From contig CAJTMW010000008.1 in assembly GCA_910577275.1 (NCBI GenBank), positions 127,996 through 191,995 on the forward strand: a DNA stretch of 64,000 nucleotides, written 5' to 3'. The translations under genes and the position numbers were made by a program. Position 1 is the first letter of the stretch, and each line of letters begins with the position of its first letter. Positions 35,036-43,974 of the stretch are shown in pieces. The notes beneath the pieces were generated by a model. That model was not told where the DNA came from. It did no database searches and saw only the letters and a list, made by a program, of their open reading frames with translations. Source of the DNA: an uncultured Lachnospiraceae bacterium. Its GTDB lineage: Bacteria; Bacillota; Clostridia; Lachnospirales; Lachnospiraceae.

Positions 35036-35812
35036 GTGAAAATTCTGGTGTGTGTCAAACAGGTGCCGGATTCAGGAGAATCACAGGCAGCGTTGGATTC
35101 AAAAAGCCATACTCTGAGACGTGAAAAAATGCGGATGACGCTAAACCCGGTGGACGGCTGCTGTTTTGAAACGGCTTTGCGGATGAAAGAAAAGTATGGG
35201 GGAAGCGTCAGCCTTGTGTCTATGGGAAGACCGGAGACGACGGATATGCTGCGTTCTCTTTCGGCAATTGGCGGGGATGCTTTTTATCTGATAAGCGATG
35301 CAAAGCTGGCCGGGGCGGATACATATGCAACGGCCTTAGCGCTTGGCAGAGCCGTTCATTTCCTCGAAGGCTTTGATTTGATTCTATGCGGGGAACGGAC
35401 TACCGATGGAGAGACCGGTCAGGTGGGGCCTTCTCTGGCAGCTTTGTTGGAGTATAAGTTTGCAGGCGGCATTACGGAAATTGAGCTTCGGAAGGAGGAA
35501 GGAGGATATGCGGTGTGCTATACGGCGAAAGGGGTCTTGAAATATCCGCTTCCACTGGTAGCCACGGTGAAAAGAAACTGTGTGCTGCGCTATCCCACAC
35601 TTACAGGTCTGCGCAGAGCGGACGGGAGAGAGATACGCATATTGGATGTTTCTCTGCTTGGAGCAGATGTGGAGCCGCTCACACAGGTGATAGCTGTTGA
35701 GAGAAAGGAGGTTGGAAAAAGGCGGCCCGTCTGGTATCTGCCGGAGAAGGAAGGACTTAAAAGACTCCTGACGGAATCAGGGCTTGATGCCGCCATTGGA
35801 ATGGATGAGTAA
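35036..35812 (+). CDS. etfB: electron transfer flavoprotein subunit beta
   Basis: 258 aa. It begins KILVCVKQVPDSG as in bifurcating-type EtfB. ADTYATALAL and CGERTTDGETGQVGPSLA form the nucleotide/FAD-contacting loop. The GTG at 35036 has GGAGG upstream. It is paired with etfA. In a sugar operon beside a GlcD-like flavoprotein it resembles the lactate dehydrogenase-Etf complex of Acetobacterium woodii, which couples lactate oxidation to NAD reduction by electron confurcation. Confidence 0.92.
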   Translation: MKILVCVKQVPDSGESQAALDSKSHTLRREKMRMTLNPVDGCCFETALRMKEKYGGSVSLVSMGRPETTDMLRSLSAIGGDAFYLISDAKLAGADTYATALALGRAVHFLEGFDLILCGERTTDGETGQVGPSLAALLEYKFAGGITEIELRKEEGGYAVCYTAKGVLKYPLPLVATVKRNCVLRYPTLTGLRRADGREIRILDVSLLGADVEPLTQVIAVERKEVGKRRPVWYLPEKEGLKRLLTESGLDAAIGMDE

Positions 35813-35819
35813 GGAATGG

Positions 35820-36734
35820 ATGATTATAAAATTTCCCGATACGCAATGGGAGGAATACCGGGAGCTGTTGCTAAAGGCATATGACAGATGCCCGCCCGCT
35901 ATGACGCTCACACCGGTAATCCTGACGGACGGAACAGAGGGTGAAGCTGTTTTGAGCAACTCTGTTCTGAGCAAAGCAGCTTTGGACAACTATGCTTTGG
36001 ATAACGCCGTTTCAGATACATTCAGAGAGGCGTTTCCGGGTATTGGAAAAGCGGAGGTAATTGCGAGCCCGCTTTCGGGACGATATGATGTTACATTACT
36101 TGGAGCGCTGTTCGAGGAATTTTTAAGAGAACGGGAACCGTCTGTGGCATTGTTTCCGGCTACGGGGACGGGAAAGCAGACTGCCGCATGGCTGGCGGGA
36201 AGAATGGGCCTTGGTCTGACAGCCGACCTTACGGATTTTTATATGGATAAAGAGGAACGGCTGCATCAAATCAGGATGGCTTATGGGGGAAGTCTTCAGG
36301 CGGAAATTATAAGCCGCAGCAGGATTCAGATGGCTACGGTGAAGGTGGAGGGAAAATCCCCTTCCGTGGTAATCGCCGGAGGCTTGGGAGCAGGAAAGGA
36401 AGGCTTTCGGCTTTTGTGTGAGCTGGCAGAAATTTCAGGCGGACAGTTAGGCGCCACCAGAGCGGCAGTGGACGCCGGCCTCGCACCCTTTGAATGTCAA
36501 ATCGGGCAAAGCGGAAGTTACGTCAAACCGGCATATTATCTTGCATTTGGGATTTCGGGAGCCGTGCAGCATCTTGCGGGCATGAAAGACAGCGGTATTA
36601 TCATTGCAGTTAATACCGACAGAAAGGCGCCGATTTTCCAGCATGCCGATTACGCGGTATGCGGGGACGTGTGCGGAACGGCACAGGAAATAATAAAATT
36701 GCTTGCCCGAAAAGGTGTAAAGGAGAATCAGTAA
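35820..36734 (+). CDS. etfA: electron transfer flavoprotein subunit alpha
   Basis: 304 aa from the ATG at 35820 (AAGGA closely upstream; 35805 overlapping the etfB stop is an alternative). The C-terminal FAD domain is canonical: GATRAAVDAGLAPFECQIGQ, GISGAVQHLAGMKDSGIIIA and APIFQHADYAVCGD. The N-terminal ~90 residues are poorly conserved and contain a short Ser/Leu/Asn repeat-like stretch not typical of EtfA. There is no N-terminal ferredoxin extension. Confidence 0.9.
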   Translation: MIIKFPDTQWEEYRELLLKAYDRCPPAMTLTPVILTDGTEGEAVLSNSVLSKAALDNYALDNAVSDTFREAFPGIGKAEVIASPLSGRYDVTLLGALFEEFLREREPSVALFPATGTGKQTAAWLAGRMGLGLTADLTDFYMDKEERLHQIRMAYGGSLQAEIISRSRIQMATVKVEGKSPSVVIAGGLGAGKEGFRLLCELAEISGGQLGATRAAVDAGLAPFECQIGQSGSYVKPAYYLAFGISGAVQHLAGMKDSGIIIAVNTDRKAPIFQHADYAVCGDVCGTAQEIIKLLARKGVKENQ

Positions 36735-36783
36735 AGGAACCAGTGTCAGGAAAAATAATCTATAATGAAAGGAATACGAAAAT

Positions 36784-37596
36784 ATGAATTATAAGAAAAC
36801 CTATAAGCCTGCCAAGGGATATACAAAATTGTGCGTTAAGGAAGAATGTTCCCTGAACATGCTGGAATTTGGCATGATTGAGCTGGGAGATAAAGAAGAA
36901 CTGACCTTTGAGACCGGAGAAAATGAGACAGCCTTTATTATCCTTTCCGGCAAGGCGGATTTTGCCTTTGATAATATTAAGTGGGAGGGAATCGGAAAGC
37001 GGAGAAGCGTTTTTGAGGGAAGGGCTGAGACTGTATATGTGCCGAGGCGTCAATCCGTGAGAATAACCTGTGTGTGGAATGTTAAAATTGCCGTATGCCA
37101 GACCGAAGTAATGGAAGACACACAGCCACAGCTTATTCGGGCACAGGACGTCCGGGTGGCGATGCTCGGGGTTAAGCCCTGGGAGAGGGAAACGCACTTT
37201 ATTATGGAAACAGGCTGTAACGCCCGGAGACTGTGTATTGGCGAAGCTTTTGTGACGCCGGGCAACTGGGCCGGTTTCCCGCCACATAAGCATGATGTGG
37301 ACAATATGCCCGGGGAGGGAATTCTGGAAGAAATTTATTATTTCCTCTTTGAGCCAAAGCAGGGATTTGCTATACAGCGCCTGTATACAAAGGATGGAGA
37401 GATTGACGAAACCTACACGGTGAAGCAGGATGAACTGGTGGAATTTCCCAAAGGATATCACACAACGGTGGGAGCGCCGGGCTACCAGACCTATTTCCTG
37501 TGGCTCATGGCAGGAGAGCATCAGGGATTTTTCCGCTCCAACGACCCTGACCATGACTGGGTGAGTACAGTGGAGAAAATAATTAAAAATAATTAA
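36784..37596 (+). CDS. iolB: IolB/KduI-family sugar-acid isomerase
   Basis: 270 aa bicupin of the 5-deoxy-glucuronate isomerase family, the usual IolB length. The metal-binding block FPPHKHDVDNMPG, EEIYYFLFEPKQGFAIQRLY and FPKGYHTTVGAPGYQTYFLW match IolB. In inositol degradation IolB makes 2-deoxy-5-keto-gluconate, which a PfkB kinase and a class II aldolase then process. Both of those are encoded upstream here, but IolD and IolE are not in the window. The true substrate may therefore differ. Confidence 0.85.
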   Translation: MNYKKTYKPAKGYTKLCVKEECSLNMLEFGMIELGDKEELTFETGENETAFIILSGKADFAFDNIKWEGIGKRRSVFEGRAETVYVPRRQSVRITCVWNVKIAVCQTEVMEDTQPQLIRAQDVRVAMLGVKPWERETHFIMETGCNARRLCIGEAFVTPGNWAGFPPHKHDVDNMPGEGILEEIYYFLFEPKQGFAIQRLYTKDGEIDETYTVKQDELVEFPKGYHTTVGAPGYQTYFLWLMAGEHQGFFRSNDPDHDWVSTVEKIIKNN

Positions 37597-37734
37597 CAGA
37601 ACGTTTTCGGTATTGCGGTGTGCGGACAAGGTCTGTGTGCCGCAATAGCGCGTTAGGGGAAAATTGCTTTTAAGGGGAAAGGGTGATAAAATAAAAATCA
37701 GGTAATGTGAAACGAGAACAGGAGGATACTACTT

Positions 37735-38832
37735 ATGGACAAAAAACAATTACGTGCAGGGGTTATCGGTTGCGGCGCTATCAGCGACATTTATCTGAAA
37801 AACATGAAAAATAAGTTTGACAATCTGGAGGTGGTATCCTGCGCCGCGCGGCATCTTGAGAGCGCGCAGAAAAAAGCGCAGCAGTACGGTATTAAAGGCT
37901 GTACGGTGGACGAACTTCTGGCGGACGAGAGCATTGACATGGCGGTGATTCTGACGCCTGCGCCCACCCATTACGAACTGATTAAAAAAGCGCTGGAAGC
38001 CGGGAAGCACGTCTATACGGAAAAGACCATCACCATTACGCCGGAAACGGCAAAGGAACTTTTGGAGCTGGCGGATGCAAAAGGGCTTTATCTTGGCTCT
38101 GCGCCGGATACTTTCCTGGGGGCGTCCTGGCAGACTGCCAGAAAGCTGATTGACGAGGGCACATTGGGAGAAATCACCTCTTTCCAAATCAGCGCCAACC
38201 GCGATTTGGACCTGCTGACAAGTATGTTCGGTTTCCTGCGGATGCCCGGAGGGGGAATCTGCTATGATTACGGCGTGTATTACCTGACAGCATTGGTAAG
38301 CCTTCTGGGGCCTGCGGCAAGGGTGTCGGCCATTGTGAAAAATCCGAAGCCTGTGCGGGTAAACATAATGCCCCAGTCCCCGGAATACGGAAAGGAATTT
38401 TCTTATCCCAATGAAAGTCAGGTGGCGGCTGTGCTGGAGCTGGAAAGCGGAGTTACAGGCAACTTTGCATTAAACGGCGACAGCGTGATTGCCGACCAGG
38501 CGCAGTTCCTTATTTATGGGACGAAAGGAATTTTAAAACTCACCGACCCCAATCAGTTTGGCGGGAAAAATATGCTTCTGGCAAACAGCTACGATTTTGC
38601 CAATCCTCCGGCATGGACGGAGGTGGAAAACGTATTTGCCCATGAGGAAAACAGCCGTGGAATCGGGCCTTCCGAGATGGCGGCGGCTATTTTATCAGGC
38701 GAAAAGAACAGGGCAAGTAAAGAGATGGCGTATCATGTGCTGGATATCATAGATAAAATGATGGTAAGCGGCGACAGCGGAAGGTTTGAGGCGGTGGATT
38801 CCACATGTGAGAAGCCGAAGCCGTTGGAGTGA
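37735..38832 (+). CDS. Gfo/Idh/MocA-family oxidoreductase
   Basis: 365 aa NAD(P)-dependent sugar dehydrogenase family. The Rossmann motif AGVIGCGAISDIYLKN is N-terminal, and HVYTEKTITITPETAKELLE contains the conserved EKP-like (here EKT) motif. The C-terminal sheet domain carries GGGICYDYGVYYLTAL, an RGGGxxxDxGxH-like stretch with Tyr where many members have His. It oxidises or isomerises a sugar or inositol, or cleaves glycosides as in GH109. It is separated from iolB by 138 bp with a small hairpin, so it may have its own promoter. Confidence 0.85.
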   Translation: MDKKQLRAGVIGCGAISDIYLKNMKNKFDNLEVVSCAARHLESAQKKAQQYGIKGCTVDELLADESIDMAVILTPAPTHYELIKKALEAGKHVYTEKTITITPETAKELLELADAKGLYLGSAPDTFLGASWQTARKLIDEGTLGEITSFQISANRDLDLLTSMFGFLRMPGGGICYDYGVYYLTALVSLLGPAARVSAIVKNPKPVRVNIMPQSPEYGKEFSYPNESQVAAVLELESGVTGNFALNGDSVIADQAQFLIYGTKGILKLTDPNQFGGKNMLLANSYDFANPPAWTEVENVFAHEENSRGIGPSEMAAAILSGEKNRASKEMAYHVLDIIDKMMVSGDSGRFEAVDSTCEKPKPLE

Positions 38833-38842
38833 TTGAATATGA

Positions 38843-38886
38843 CAGGAAAATCAAGGACCGGCATCGACCGGTCCTTGATTTTCCTG
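38843..38886. terminator. bidirectional terminator
   Basis: Perfect 19-bp stem with a 6-nt loop. Its outer part is A-rich on one side and T-rich on the other, so the GGACCGG/CCGGTCC core is followed by TTGATTTT on both strands. It separates two convergent genes. Confidence 0.85.
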
Positions 38887-38949
38887 ATAATCCGGCTATA
38901 CCTTTCACTGTCCGCCTTTTGGCGTTGCTGAATTGTTTTGTAAAATCGT

Positions 38950-39783
38950 CTATTCGTCGTTGGAAATTATAGCCGGATAAACAAAGGAATTTCGAAATTT
39001 TCTTGGAGAAGTAGAAAATTCTCTTCTAAAAGTGTCGCTGAAATATGCCTGGGAGTTAAATCCGCACTTTATTGCAATTTCTGAAATCGGTTCAGTGGTG
39101 GTAGCCAGGAGGGATTTAGCATGAGATAATTTGAGCTTTAGTAAATAGCTATTAGGGGTAATGTGTGTTGTTTCCCTGAAAAGCTTGTGAAAATAGGAAC
39201 AGCTCAGATTACAGTGGTCGGCTATCTGGCCAATATTTAAAGGTTCCATATAATGTTGTTTCATGTATTCTACTGCATTGCTGACAATGGATTCGACGGA
39301 GTCATTATTGCCGGAAACCGGGTTCATAAGACAATGCTTTTTTATATCACAGAGAAAAGAAATCAGTTTGGCGGCTGCAAGGATATCACTGTCTGGTTCA
39401 AAACTCAGAACTGTGTCGCAGATGTCAGTTAGTGCCGGTTCCAATTTTTCATAATCCATATCTGGATGAAAACCTCCAATAAAATGAAGCAATTCCTGAA
39501 TTGCCGGGTCAGTGGTTCCAAAGTGGAGAAAAATGGCATCGAAATGAAGTGTACTTTTGCGTTTATCCATTGGCTGGGCAATCAAAAGGGCTCCTTTTTT
39601 TCTGAAATAACTGTTTCCATTTAGGTATAAAATTCCGCTGTCTTGTGTAAATAGTTCTAATTCATAAGAGATTACATTGCGTAGCTTGGTGACAGAACCT
39701 TCGGGGTATCTTGCAGAGTCAGTAAACTTGCTTTTCGACTGGAAGTATCCGGCAGCAAATATAACAGGAAGATTTGTATACAT
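38950..39783 (-). CDS. AraC-family transcriptional regulator
   Basis: 277 aa: N-terminal cupin-like sensor domain and C-terminal double HTH (IGQIADHCNLSCSYFHKLFR, then ISEIAIKCGFNSQAYFSDTF). It is divergent from the SGNH/GH16 locus, which it presumably regulates. AGGAGC precedes the ATG. Confidence 0.9.
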   Translation of the reverse strand: MYTNLPVIFAAGYFQSKSKFTDSARYPEGSVTKLRNVISYELELFTQDSGILYLNGNSYFRKKGALLIAQPMDKRKSTLHFDAIFLHFGTTDPAIQELLHFIGGFHPDMDYEKLEPALTDICDTVLSFEPDSDILAAAKLISFLCDIKKHCLMNPVSGNNDSVESIVSNAVEYMKQHYMEPLNIGQIADHCNLSCSYFHKLFRETTHITPNSYLLKLKLSHAKSLLATTTEPISEIAIKCGFNSQAYFSDTFRREFSTSPRKFRNSFVYPAIISNDE

Positions 39784-39852
39784 ATGAAGCTCCTTTAAAT
39801 CAATAAAACTGTAATATAAAAAAATAGGATTTCTAAAAAAGTGAATAGGAAA

Positions 39853-39936
39853 CTGATAGTAAACGTTTTATCAATTTGCTAATATTAACAATGTAAATAG
39901 GAATAAAAGTTGAAAAATTTACCTTTTTTACATTGT
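39853..39936. promoter_or_regulatory. operator-like inverted repeats between AraC gene and second locus
   Basis: GTAAACGTTTTAT around 39859-39871 resembles a CcpA/LacI-type operator (TGNAANCGNTNNCA-like). About 20 bp further, ACAATGTAAA (39888-39897) and TTTACATTGT (39927-39936) form a perfect 10-bp inverted repeat, a possible AraC or looping site. The rest of 39784-40049 is very AT-rich and holds the divergent promoters; no clear -35/-10 pair was seen. Confidence 0.45.
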
Positions 39937-40049
39937 ATTCTCTGAATAATTATTAATTTTAACAAATTAAAAGCATAAAAGCAACAGATAGAATAGTGTA
40001 AATTTTCTAAAAAATATTTATGTACATGGCTGGAAGAGAGAAGTAAAAA

Positions 40050-41036
40050 ATGATTTTTGAGGGAGCTGAGTTATATAACATAAGTGCACTGGAACAATGT
40101 GATGATGGGATGCGCATGTTAAGAGTGCCGCCAGGGATTCGGGACGCTCTGAGCGAACAGGGGAAAAAGATGAGCGCTGTATGCGCGGGAGCAGAAATAC
40201 GTTTTTTTTTAAAAGGAGATAAAGCAATATTAAGACTTTCTGCTCTGGAGGGGAGTTGTACCGGACGCGTACAATTTTATCAGGGAGATTTCCCGGGGGG
40301 ATGTACTGGATATATGCAAAATCTTAATGGAAGTCCCATTATTGTTCATTTACCGGAAAAGGCAGATTGGATGCAGGAGGAAAGGAAGAGCTATGCGTCT
40401 TCGCTTATCCGCATTCTTCTTCCGCGGGAAGAGGTACATATACAGTCTGTTGAAGGAGATATTTACCCGCCGGGAATAGAGGATAAACCGTCAAAGAGAT
40501 GGCTTGCCTATGGTTCGTCAATTACACATGGAAGCATTGGAGCGGGGATTGATGGAAGTTTTCTGTTTCGGGCGGCAGCAGAATTGAGAGTAGACCCGCT
40601 TAATCTTGGGTTTGCCGGAAGTGCGATGCTGGAACCGGAAATGGCGGATTATATAGCCGGACGGAAAGATTGGGATTTTGCAACGATAGAGCTTGGAACA
40701 AACGCCTGCGGTGTTTTAGCGGCGGATGAACTGAGGAAGCGTACCGTATATTTTATACGGCAAGTGGCATCAGCCGGAAAACCTTTCGGAGTAATAGATA
40801 TGCTGAGTATGGAGGAAAATGAGGCGAAAAACGACTATAGAAGTTTTGTGAAAAACGAAATGGCGCAACTTGGTATAAGGAATGCTATTTATATTGATGG
40901 GAGAAGGCTTTTAAAGAGCAGAAGTGAGTTGACGGCGGATGGAATACATCCGGGGGGCGTGGGGCATGAAAGGATTGCGCAAAGACTGGTCAGGATTATA
41001 AGGGAAGAGTCAGGGGAGGACTGGTTATACAGATGA
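40050..41036 (+). CDS. SGNH/GDSL hydrolase (carbohydrate esterase-like)
   Basis: 328 aa. After an N-terminal beta-sandwich-like domain the SGNH core begins: LAYGSSITHG holds the catalytic Ser (Ser157), LNLGFAGSAMLEPEMADYIA and IELGTNACG follow, and DGIHPGGVGH supplies Asp297/His300. There is no signal peptide. It probably de-esterifies imported oligosaccharides (for example acetyl groups). It is the first gene of an operon and overlaps the next gene by 4 nt. Confidence 0.88.
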   Translation: MIFEGAELYNISALEQCDDGMRMLRVPPGIRDALSEQGKKMSAVCAGAEIRFFLKGDKAILRLSALEGSCTGRVQFYQGDFPGGCTGYMQNLNGSPIIVHLPEKADWMQEERKSYASSLIRILLPREEVHIQSVEGDIYPPGIEDKPSKRWLAYGSSITHGSIGAGIDGSFLFRAAAELRVDPLNLGFAGSAMLEPEMADYIAGRKDWDFATIELGTNACGVLAADELRKRTVYFIRQVASAGKPFGVIDMLSMEENEAKNDYRSFVKNEMAQLGIRNAIYIDGRRLLKSRSELTADGIHPGGVGHERIAQRLVRIIREESGEDWLYR

Positions 41037-42193
41037 AAGTGACGGACATTAAGGCATTTACTGTAGATTGTTTTCGGACAAACTGGATATTTGTAAAGAT
41101 ATATACAGATGAAAATATTACCGGTGCTGGCGAAGGAACGCTGGAATATAAGGAGAAAGCATTTGCAGGCGCATTGGAACATATCAGAGAATATTTAATT
41201 GGGAAGAATCCTCTGGACATTGAGTACCACTGGCACAGCATTTATCGTGATGCATATTGGCGGGGAGGCGCCGTCCTTATGAGTGCCCTGTCCGCAGTAG
41301 AAATGGCTTTGTGGGATATCTTGGGGAAATCGCTTAATGTGCCGGTATGGCAGCTGCTGGGGGGTAAGGTAAATGATAAAGTAAGGATTTATGTAAACGG
41401 GTGGTTTTCAGGTGCGAGAGAACCTGAAGAATTTGGCGAGATGGCAAAATGTGCAATACAGAGAGGCGTGAGCGCATTAAAGTGGGACCCTTTCGGTAAA
41501 AATTATCTTCATATATCCAATGCTGAGCTGGATAAAGCATTGCGCTGTGTGGCTGCGGTAAGGGAAGCAGTGGGAAGGAAGGCTGATTTGCTGATTGAGG
41601 GACATGGGCGTTTTGATGTGCCGACTGGTATACGGGTTGCAAAAGAGTTGGAACAATTTAAGCCTATGTTTTTTGAGGAGCCTGTGCCGCCGGACAATCT
41701 GGAAGCATTAAAGGCTGTGAGGGATAAATCGCCAATAGCTGTTTCGGCAGGAGAAAGATTATATTCCAGATGGGATTATCGCCGTCTGTTTGATATACGT
41801 GCAGCAGATTACATCCAGCCAGATATTTCTCATGCAGGAGGAATCATGGAGTTAAAGAAAATTGCAGCGGAGGCGGAGAGCCGGTATATACCCTTTGCAC
41901 CACACAATCCGTCCGGTCCCATCGCCAATGCGGCTACTTTGCAGCTGGCAGCGACCTGTCCGAATTTCTGTATGCTGGAAATTATGTACAGTGATGTAAA
42001 ATGGCGGAAGAACGTGACAAATGAACAGTTGGAATATGCAGATGGATATATCCGTATCCCGAACAGGCCGGGACTGGGTATTGATATAAATGAGGAGGAG
42101 TGTTTAAAACATCCATATGAACCGCATTGCCTGAGGCATTACACGGGCGCATTGACAGACATTCGCCCGGAAAAGAGCGAATTATACTTTTAA
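41033..42193 (+). CDS. enolase-superfamily sugar-acid dehydratase (mandelate racemase/DgoD-like)
   Basis: 386 aa. Capping domain, then (beta/alpha)7-beta barrel with metal ligands in LLIEGHGRFD, MFFEEPVPPDN and VSAGERLYSR and the general-base His in FAPHNPSGPIANAATLQLA. The HNPxGP motif is typical of galactonate dehydratase-type members. Anhydrogalactonate cycloisomerases of red-algal sugar pathways belong to the same superfamily and cannot be excluded. The ATGA overlap with the esterase gene implies coupling. Confidence 0.87.
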   Translation: MKVTDIKAFTVDCFRTNWIFVKIYTDENITGAGEGTLEYKEKAFAGALEHIREYLIGKNPLDIEYHWHSIYRDAYWRGGAVLMSALSAVEMALWDILGKSLNVPVWQLLGGKVNDKVRIYVNGWFSGAREPEEFGEMAKCAIQRGVSALKWDPFGKNYLHISNAELDKALRCVAAVREAVGRKADLLIEGHGRFDVPTGIRVAKELEQFKPMFFEEPVPPDNLEALKAVRDKSPIAVSAGERLYSRWDYRRLFDIRAADYIQPDISHAGGIMELKKIAAEAESRYIPFAPHNPSGPIANAATLQLAATCPNFCMLEIMYSDVKWRKNVTNEQLEYADGYIRIPNRPGLGIDINEEECLKHPYEPHCLRHYTGALTDIRPEKSELYF

Positions 42194-42213
42194 GCAGGAG
42201 ACGGATTATAAAA

Positions 42214-43029
42214 ATGAGAAAAGCAATGTTAGTAACGGGGGGAACAGTGGGCAGCGGTTTTGCGGTTGCCGAGAGGTATGCCAGAGAAGGGTATGATATT
42301 TTTATTACTTCCCGGGAGGGAGAACGCGCCAGAAAAGCAGCGGATATTGTGGCGGAGAAGTATGGCGTGTTTGCGAAGGGATACTCACTGGATATACGGA
42401 ATGAAAGCGCGGTGATAAATATATTTTGTGATATTGATTCTCTGGAAAGGCTGGTGGAAACAGTTGTACTAAATTCAGCGGATATGGGGTTTGGTACGGA
42501 CCCGGCAAAAGGGATGGATTTCTTCACGGTTCCGGTGGAAGAATTTCAGAGGGTATTTGATACAAATCTTGTCTGGAATTTTATGATTGTCCGACAGGCG
42601 GCCATTAGAATGAAAAAATGGCATAAGGGTTCTATTGTATTTATCAGCTCCAATACAGCTTACCGTGCAATTCCAAATCGTAGCGCATATTGCGCGTCAA
42701 AGGGAGGGATTATATCAATGGCGAAGGCTTTTGCCGTAGATTTGGGAACCTATGGCATTCGATGTAATGTGGTGGTTCCCGGTACTATTAAGACTGAGCG
42801 CTGGGTACAGATGAAATCAAAACAGATTGTGGACGGAACTCTGACTCCTATAGGGGATATATCAGATTTTGAGGATATTGCTAATGCGGCCTGGTATCTT
42901 GGCAGCGATGAATCTAAAAATGTAACCGGGGCGGAAATAATTGTGGATGGCGGTATGAGCTGCCAGTTGTATCCACAGATAATATATGAATTGAAAGGGA
43001 AAAAAGAGGATAAAAAATATGAGAAGTAG
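42214..43029 (+). CDS. short-chain dehydrogenase/reductase
   Basis: 271 aa Rossmann enzyme. The cofactor motif is TGGTVGSGFAVA (TGxxxGxG), the active site IVFISSNTAY with YCASKGG (Ser, Tyr, Lys), and the C-terminus carries TGAEIIVDGGMS. It probably oxidises a sugar or interconverts sugar acids in step with the dehydratase. The ATG at 42214 is chosen since the glycine-rich motif follows directly. Confidence 0.9.
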   Translation: MRKAMLVTGGTVGSGFAVAERYAREGYDIFITSREGERARKAADIVAEKYGVFAKGYSLDIRNESAVINIFCDIDSLERLVETVVLNSADMGFGTDPAKGMDFFTVPVEEFQRVFDTNLVWNFMIVRQAAIRMKKWHKGSIVFISSNTAYRAIPNRSAYCASKGGIISMAKAFAVDLGTYGIRCNVVVPGTIKTERWVQMKSKQIVDGTLTPIGDISDFEDIANAAWYLGSDESKNVTGAEIIVDGGMSCQLYPQIIYELKGKKEDKKYEK

Positions 43030-43957
43030 AGAACACTGGACGCCTGGAAAGTGGAAAAGATATTTAAGACGCTACTGGATGTTATATGCAATGCTGGTAC
43101 CGGGACTCATCTATCTGATTGTGTTTAAATATACGCCTATGTATGGAGTTTTGATGGCATTTAAAGACTACAACGGTATTGATAAACTCGGGGAGGCCCC
43201 TTGGGTGGGGTTGGCGAACTTTGAAAGATTATTCACCACAAGAGCTTTTCGGAGAGCTTTGAGCAACAATATTATCATCAGTGTTGCAAAACTGCTGTGT
43301 GGATTTCCGATGCCTGTTATACTTGCACTTCTTATTGACACTGTCAGCCACAGGGGACTGAGGAAACTGACACAAACGGTAGTCATCCTGCCCAGTTTTA
43401 TATCCTGGGTGGTGATTTATGGACTTCTCTATGCGGTACTCTCTCCTAATGTTGGGGTGGTTCAGGCTTTGCTAGAGTTTTTCGGGTATCAGGGAAAGAT
43501 ACCGGATATCCTTGCAACAAAGGAAACCTTCCGAACGGTAATTGTAGCTTCCTATGTGTGGAAGGAAGCCGGGCCGGCAACAGTGGTTTATCTGGCGGCG
43601 ATAACAGGCATTGACCAGCAGCTCTATGAGGCGGCGGCTATTGATGGGGCAGGATTTTGGAGGCAGCTTTGGCATATTACACTGAGCGGGCTGCGTACAA
43701 CGATTATCACTCTTTTTATTATCAGAGTTGGAAGCATCATGTATGCCGGTTTTGACCAGATATACGCAATGTCCAATGATGCAGTGATTTCTGTGGCGGA
43801 TATTATAGATACTTATGTATATAGGATAGGCCTGACACAGAGGAACTTTTCTCTGGCAACGGCAGCCGGTCTGTTTCAGTCGGCGATAGGAATGATACTG
43901 GTAATGATTACAAATTATATTTCTAAAAAGATTGAGCCGGACAGCGGATTGTTTTAG
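43019..43957 (+). CDS. ABC transporter permease, LplB type
   Basis: 312 aa, six membrane segments, EAA loop YEAAAIDGAGFWRQLWHITL. N-terminal LVPGLIYLIVFKYTPMYGVL is typical of LplB permeases for complex oligosaccharides. It overlaps the SDR gene by 11 nt. AGAGG precedes the ATG. Confidence 0.92.
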   Translation: MRSREHWTPGKWKRYLRRYWMLYAMLVPGLIYLIVFKYTPMYGVLMAFKDYNGIDKLGEAPWVGLANFERLFTTRAFRRALSNNIIISVAKLLCGFPMPVILALLIDTVSHRGLRKLTQTVVILPSFISWVVIYGLLYAVLSPNVGVVQALLEFFGYQGKIPDILATKETFRTVIVASYVWKEAGPATVVYLAAITGIDQQLYEAAAIDGAGFWRQLWHITLSGLRTTIITLFIIRVGSIMYAGFDQIYAMSNDAVISVADIIDTYVYRIGLTQRNFSLATAAGLFQSAIGMILVMITNYISKKIEPDSGLF

Positions 43958-43974
43958 AGAACAGGAGGTAAAAA

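Noticed and set aside
35940..36010. Repeat-like Ser/Leu/Asn/Ala stretch in the EtfA N-terminus as a frameshift scar
   Set aside because: The frame is continuous on both sides and the DNA shows no clear tandem unit, so a degenerate linker is the simpler explanation.
37611..37647. Hairpin TATTGCGG/CCGCAATA between iolB and the Gfo/Idh/MocA gene as an operon terminator
   Set aside because: Only an 8-bp stem with a 21-nt loop and no T-run; it may be a weak structure but cannot be called a terminator.
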